This document shows, piece by piece, positions 14,892-16,914 of a stretch of DNA of 16,914 bases. Origin of the DNA: Bacteroidota bacterium (GTDB taxonomy: Bacteria > Bacteroidota > Bacteroidia > NS11-12g > UBA9320); contig CANMPY010000008.1 of NCBI GenBank assembly GCA_947499775.1, positions 1 through 16,914 of the forward strand, read 5' to 3'. Under the pieces are notes generated by a model, which saw only the letters and a list, made by a program, of their open reading frames with translations, was not told where the DNA came from and searched no databases. Each line of letters starts with the position of its first letter. Positions within the stretch are counted from its first letter, which is position 1. The translations under genes were made by a program, and so were the position numbers.

Positions 14892-15080
14892 TTACTTTGC
14901 AGCAGGAGCAGCAGCAGTAGTGTCAGCAGCAGCAGCAGCAGTGTCAGCAACTGGAGCTTCTTCAACAACAGCTTCTACAGCAGTTGAATCTACAGCTTCT
15001 TCAGTTGTTTCAGCAGCGTTGTTACAAGCTACAAATCCGAAAGTAGCGATGATGGCGAAAATTGCAATAAATTTTTTCAT
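14892..15080 (-). CDS. Small Ala/Thr/Glu-rich lipoprotein
   Basis: This is a 62-aa predicted lipoprotein. The signal peptide MKKFIAIFAIIATFGFVAC ends in a lipobox with Cys19. The mature 44 residues are low complexity: acidic and Ala/Val/Thr-rich at first (ETTEEAVDSTAVEAVVEEAP), then nearly all Ala, Thr and Asp (ADTAAAAADTTAAAPAAK). It should be disordered and envelope-anchored; similar short Ala-rich lipoproteins occur in Bacteroidota, but I know of no proven role. The coding DNA contains repeated GCA/GCT triplets and a near-direct repeat around the DTAAAAA and DTTAAA codons, so its length may vary by slippage. It has its own promoter (15112-15142) and terminator (14837-14866), hinting at a highly expressed monocistronic message. 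Confidence 0.85.
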   Translation of the reverse strand: MKKFIAIFAIIATFGFVACNNAAETTEEAVDSTAVEAVVEEAPVADTAAAAADTTAAAPAAK

Positions 15081-15111
15081 GTGTGTGTGTATTTTTTTCA
15101 GTTAAACGCTG

Positions 15112-15142
15112 CAAAAATATTCATTAACCCTATACGATGCAA
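15112..15142 (-). promoter_or_regulatory. Promoter of the Ala-rich lipoprotein gene
   Basis: On the minus strand TTG (15142-15140) and TATTTTTG (15119-15112) are separated by 20 nt, a good match to the TTG-N(17-23)-TAnnTTTG promoter. The leader would be about 25-30 nt and includes an (AC)n run directly before the ATG. Confidence 0.65.
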
Positions 15143-15150
15143 GCGGTTTT

Positions 15151-16455
15151 TTATTTTTTTCTAAAAAATATAAAAATAGGTGTGCCTTTAAAGTCAAAAT
15201 GCTCGCGCAATCTGTTTTCTAAAAACCGTTTATAGCTTTCGGCTACGTACTGTGGGAGGTTGCAGAAAAAGGCAAAACATATTTTTTTGGTGGGCAATTG
15301 GGTAATGTATTTTATTTTCACATGCTTGCCTTTGGTAGCCTGAGGAGGCGTTTTTTCAATTATTGGCAAAAGCAAATCATTCAATTTGGAAGTCGATATA
15401 CGTTTCGACATGTTATCATACACCTCCAAGGCCATTTCCATAGCTTTAAATATTCTCTGTTTGGTTAATGCCGAAATAAAAATAATGGGGACATCGGTAA
15501 AAGGTGCAATTTTTCGAAGTATTTGCTCGGTGTATTTTTTGGTTGTATTGGTTTCTTTGCCCTCAACCAAATCCCATTTATTAATAACAATAACAATGCC
15601 CTTGCCGTTCTTTTGTGCCAAATGAAATAAATTAACATCCTGACTTTCCAAGCCATCTTTAGCGTCAATCAATAGCATCACCACATCTGTATCTTCAATG
15701 GCTTTTATACTCCTCATTACGCTATAAAATTCTATGTCTTCATTTACCTTTCCTTTTTTACGGATACCGGCAGTATCAATAAGCACAAAGTCTTTTCCAA
15801 AATAATTGTAATGGGTATTTATACTATCGCGCGTAGTTCCGGGGATATCCGTTACTATATTGCGTTCAACACCCAACAAGGCGTTGCATAACGAACTCTT
15901 GCCAACGTTTGGTCGCCCTACTAGAGCAATTTTGGGCAGAGCAATTGTATCCATTTCAGGTTCTTCTGGCAAAACTTTAACAATTTCATCCAGCAATTCG
16001 CCCGTTCCAAAACCAGAAATAGAAGCCACCGGAATAACCTCATCAAAACCCAATGCAAAAAACTCATGTTGCATATCCATGCGTTGGCTGCTGTCAATCT
16101 TATTTACAGCTACAAAAACCGGTTTGTTTGATTTACGTACAATGGTGGCAAATTCTTTGTCAACATCTGTTACCCCTGACGTTCCATCAACCATAAAAAT
16201 TAAGGCATCGGCTTCCTTTATTGCTATCAATACCTGATTGGCTATTTCTTTTTCGAAAATATCTTTTGTGTCGCTTACAAATCCACCTGTATCTACTATT
16301 ACAAATTCTTTGCCTGTCCATTCGCATTTTCCGTAATGCCGATCACGAGTTACACCACTCATATCGTCCACAATTGCTTTTCTCTCGCCAACCAAACGAT
16401 TGAAAAGAGTTGATTTGCCAACATTTGGCCTCCCTACTATTGCTACTATACTCAT
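15151..16455 (-). CDS. der: Ribosome-assembly GTPase Der (EngA)
   Basis: This double GTPase of 434 aa is required for maturation of the 50S ribosomal subunit. The first G domain shows G1 GRPNVGKST (8-16), G2 region GVTRDRHYG (34-42), G3 DTGG (55-58) and G4 NKID (118-121). The second shows G1 GRPNVGKSS (180-188), GTTRDS (206-211), G3 DTAG (227-230) and G4 NKWD (292-295). A C-terminal KH-like domain (about 350-434) with ATKGKHVKIKYITQ (373-386) ends the protein. All nucleotide-binding motifs are intact and the length is typical. It follows era with a 94-nt gap on the same strand, two ribosome-assembly GTPases together, so co-expression is plausible. The start at 16455 puts the G1 loop at residue 8, as expected for the family. 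Confidence 0.98.
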   Translation of the reverse strand: MSIVAIVGRPNVGKSTLFNRLVGERKAIVDDMSGVTRDRHYGKCEWTGKEFVIVDTGGFVSDTKDIFEKEIANQVLIAIKEADALIFMVDGTSGVTDVDKEFATIVRKSNKPVFVAVNKIDSSQRMDMQHEFFALGFDEVIPVASISGFGTGELLDEIVKVLPEEPEMDTIALPKIALVGRPNVGKSSLCNALLGVERNIVTDIPGTTRDSINTHYNYFGKDFVLIDTAGIRKKGKVNEDIEFYSVMRSIKAIEDTDVVMLLIDAKDGLESQDVNLFHLAQKNGKGIVIVINKWDLVEGKETNTTKKYTEQILRKIAPFTDVPIIFISALTKQRIFKAMEMALEVYDNMSKRISTSKLNDLLLPIIEKTPPQATKGKHVKIKYITQLPTKKICFAFFCNLPQYVAESYKRFLENRLREHFDFKGTPIFIFFRKK

Positions 16456-16549
16456 CTTCTAAAATTTCTTAATTGTTTTTGTTAAATTGTTTTTCTTTTT
16501 TGGAAACACGCCAACACTCATTTTAAAGGAATGGGGTGTATTGAGGATT

Positions 16550-16914
16550 CTATTCTTTATATCCAAATCGTTTTAATTCCAAGTCGCTGTTTCTCCAGTT
16601 GTTCTTTACTTTTACAAATACATCTAAGAAAACCGGTTTCTCTAAAAATTTCTCCATGTCCTTGCGGGCTTCAGAGGCTACTTTTTTTACCGCTAAACCT
16701 CCCTTGCCTATTAAAATCGCTTTTTGCGAATCGCGCTCTACATAAATCAAGGCACTTATTCGAATTACATTTTCTTCTTCCTTGAAATTATCAATCTTTA
16801 CTTCTACCGAATACGGAATCTCTTTTTCATAAAAAAACAATATTTTTTCTCTAAGAAATTCAGCTAAGAAAAATCGGGTATTTCGGTCACTTATTTCATC
16901 CTCAGGATAATATG
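16550..16914 (-). CDS. era: GTPase Era, C-terminal part (gene runs off the window)
   Basis: Only the last 121 or so codons are present; the frame stays open to the window edge. Era binds the 3' end of 16S rRNA through its KH domain and helps 30S assembly. The visible part begins in the linker with YYPEDEISDRNTRFFLAEFL, a characteristic Era block, followed by REKILFFYEKEIPYSVEV and the KH domain with its GxxG-like loop IGKGGLAVKKVA (about 43-54 of the ORF that starts at the internal TTG 16840). The C-terminus VKVKNNWRNSDLELKRFGY is also typical. The TTG at 16840 is an internal Leu, not the start; the GTPase domain lies beyond base 16914. der follows 94 nt downstream. Confidence 0.97.
   Translation of the reverse strand, partial: YYPEDEISDRNTRFFLAEFLREKILFFYEKEIPYSVEVKIDNFKEEENVIRISALIYVERDSQKAILIGKGGLAVKKVASEARKDMEKFLEKPVFLDVFVKVKNNWRNSDLELKRFGYKE

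Noticed and set aside
14892..14960. Tandem repeat or CRISPR-like array in the GCA-rich stretch
   Set aside because: The repetition is triplet-level and coding for poly-Ala; there are no spacers or fixed-length repeat units.
16838..16840. TTG as the start of a separate 96-aa protein
   Set aside because: The frame continues upstream with a clear Era sequence to the window edge, so this codon is an internal Leu.

Overview
The window is AT-rich and tightly packed, and looks like ordinary chromosome from a member of the Bacteroidota. Several genes are preceded by the phylum's TAnnTTTG-type -7 box and none by a clear Shine-Dalgarno sequence. The gene types also fit: an HRDC/HTH-tailed PIF1-like helicase, a very large DUF3857/transglutaminase protein, an S8 protease with a long insertion, small lipoproteins and an era-der pair. 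I see no insertion sequence, prophage, CRISPR array, tRNA or rRNA.

Layout, left to right. Positions 1-140 are a perfect 46-bp inverted repeat with a 48-nt loop. It begins at the first base of the window and overwrites the 3' end of accA, so it is probably a contig-end artefact. The minus strand then carries accA, a PIF1-like helicase, a cold-shock protein with its own terminator, and an FkbM-family methyltransferase. A divergent promoter region at about 4873-5046 separates these from a plus-strand pair: a cyclophilin-type lipoprotein and pgk, 18 nt apart. pgk runs head-on into an S8 protease with only 9 nt between stop codons. From there to the right end everything is on the minus strand. In transcription order this is era (running off the window), der, an Ala-rich mini-lipoprotein, a strong terminator, a 59-codon lipoprotein coupled to an AlkB-like membrane di-iron enzyme, the 1252-aa DUF3857/transglutaminase protein, an HTH-Fic protein and the S8 protease.

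The genes mix housekeeping functions (fatty-acid synthesis, glycolysis, ribosome-assembly GTPases, cold-shock RNA binding) with cell-envelope functions (five exported proteins) and one regulatory or toxin-like gene (HTH-Fic). I do not see a complete new defence or biosynthetic system. The items most worth a second look are the Fic protein with two replaced catalytic-motif residues, the unlisted tiny lipoprotein 4 nt upstream of the AlkB-like gene, the terminator whose tail doubles as a promoter box next to a start codon, and the inverted repeat that corrupts accA.
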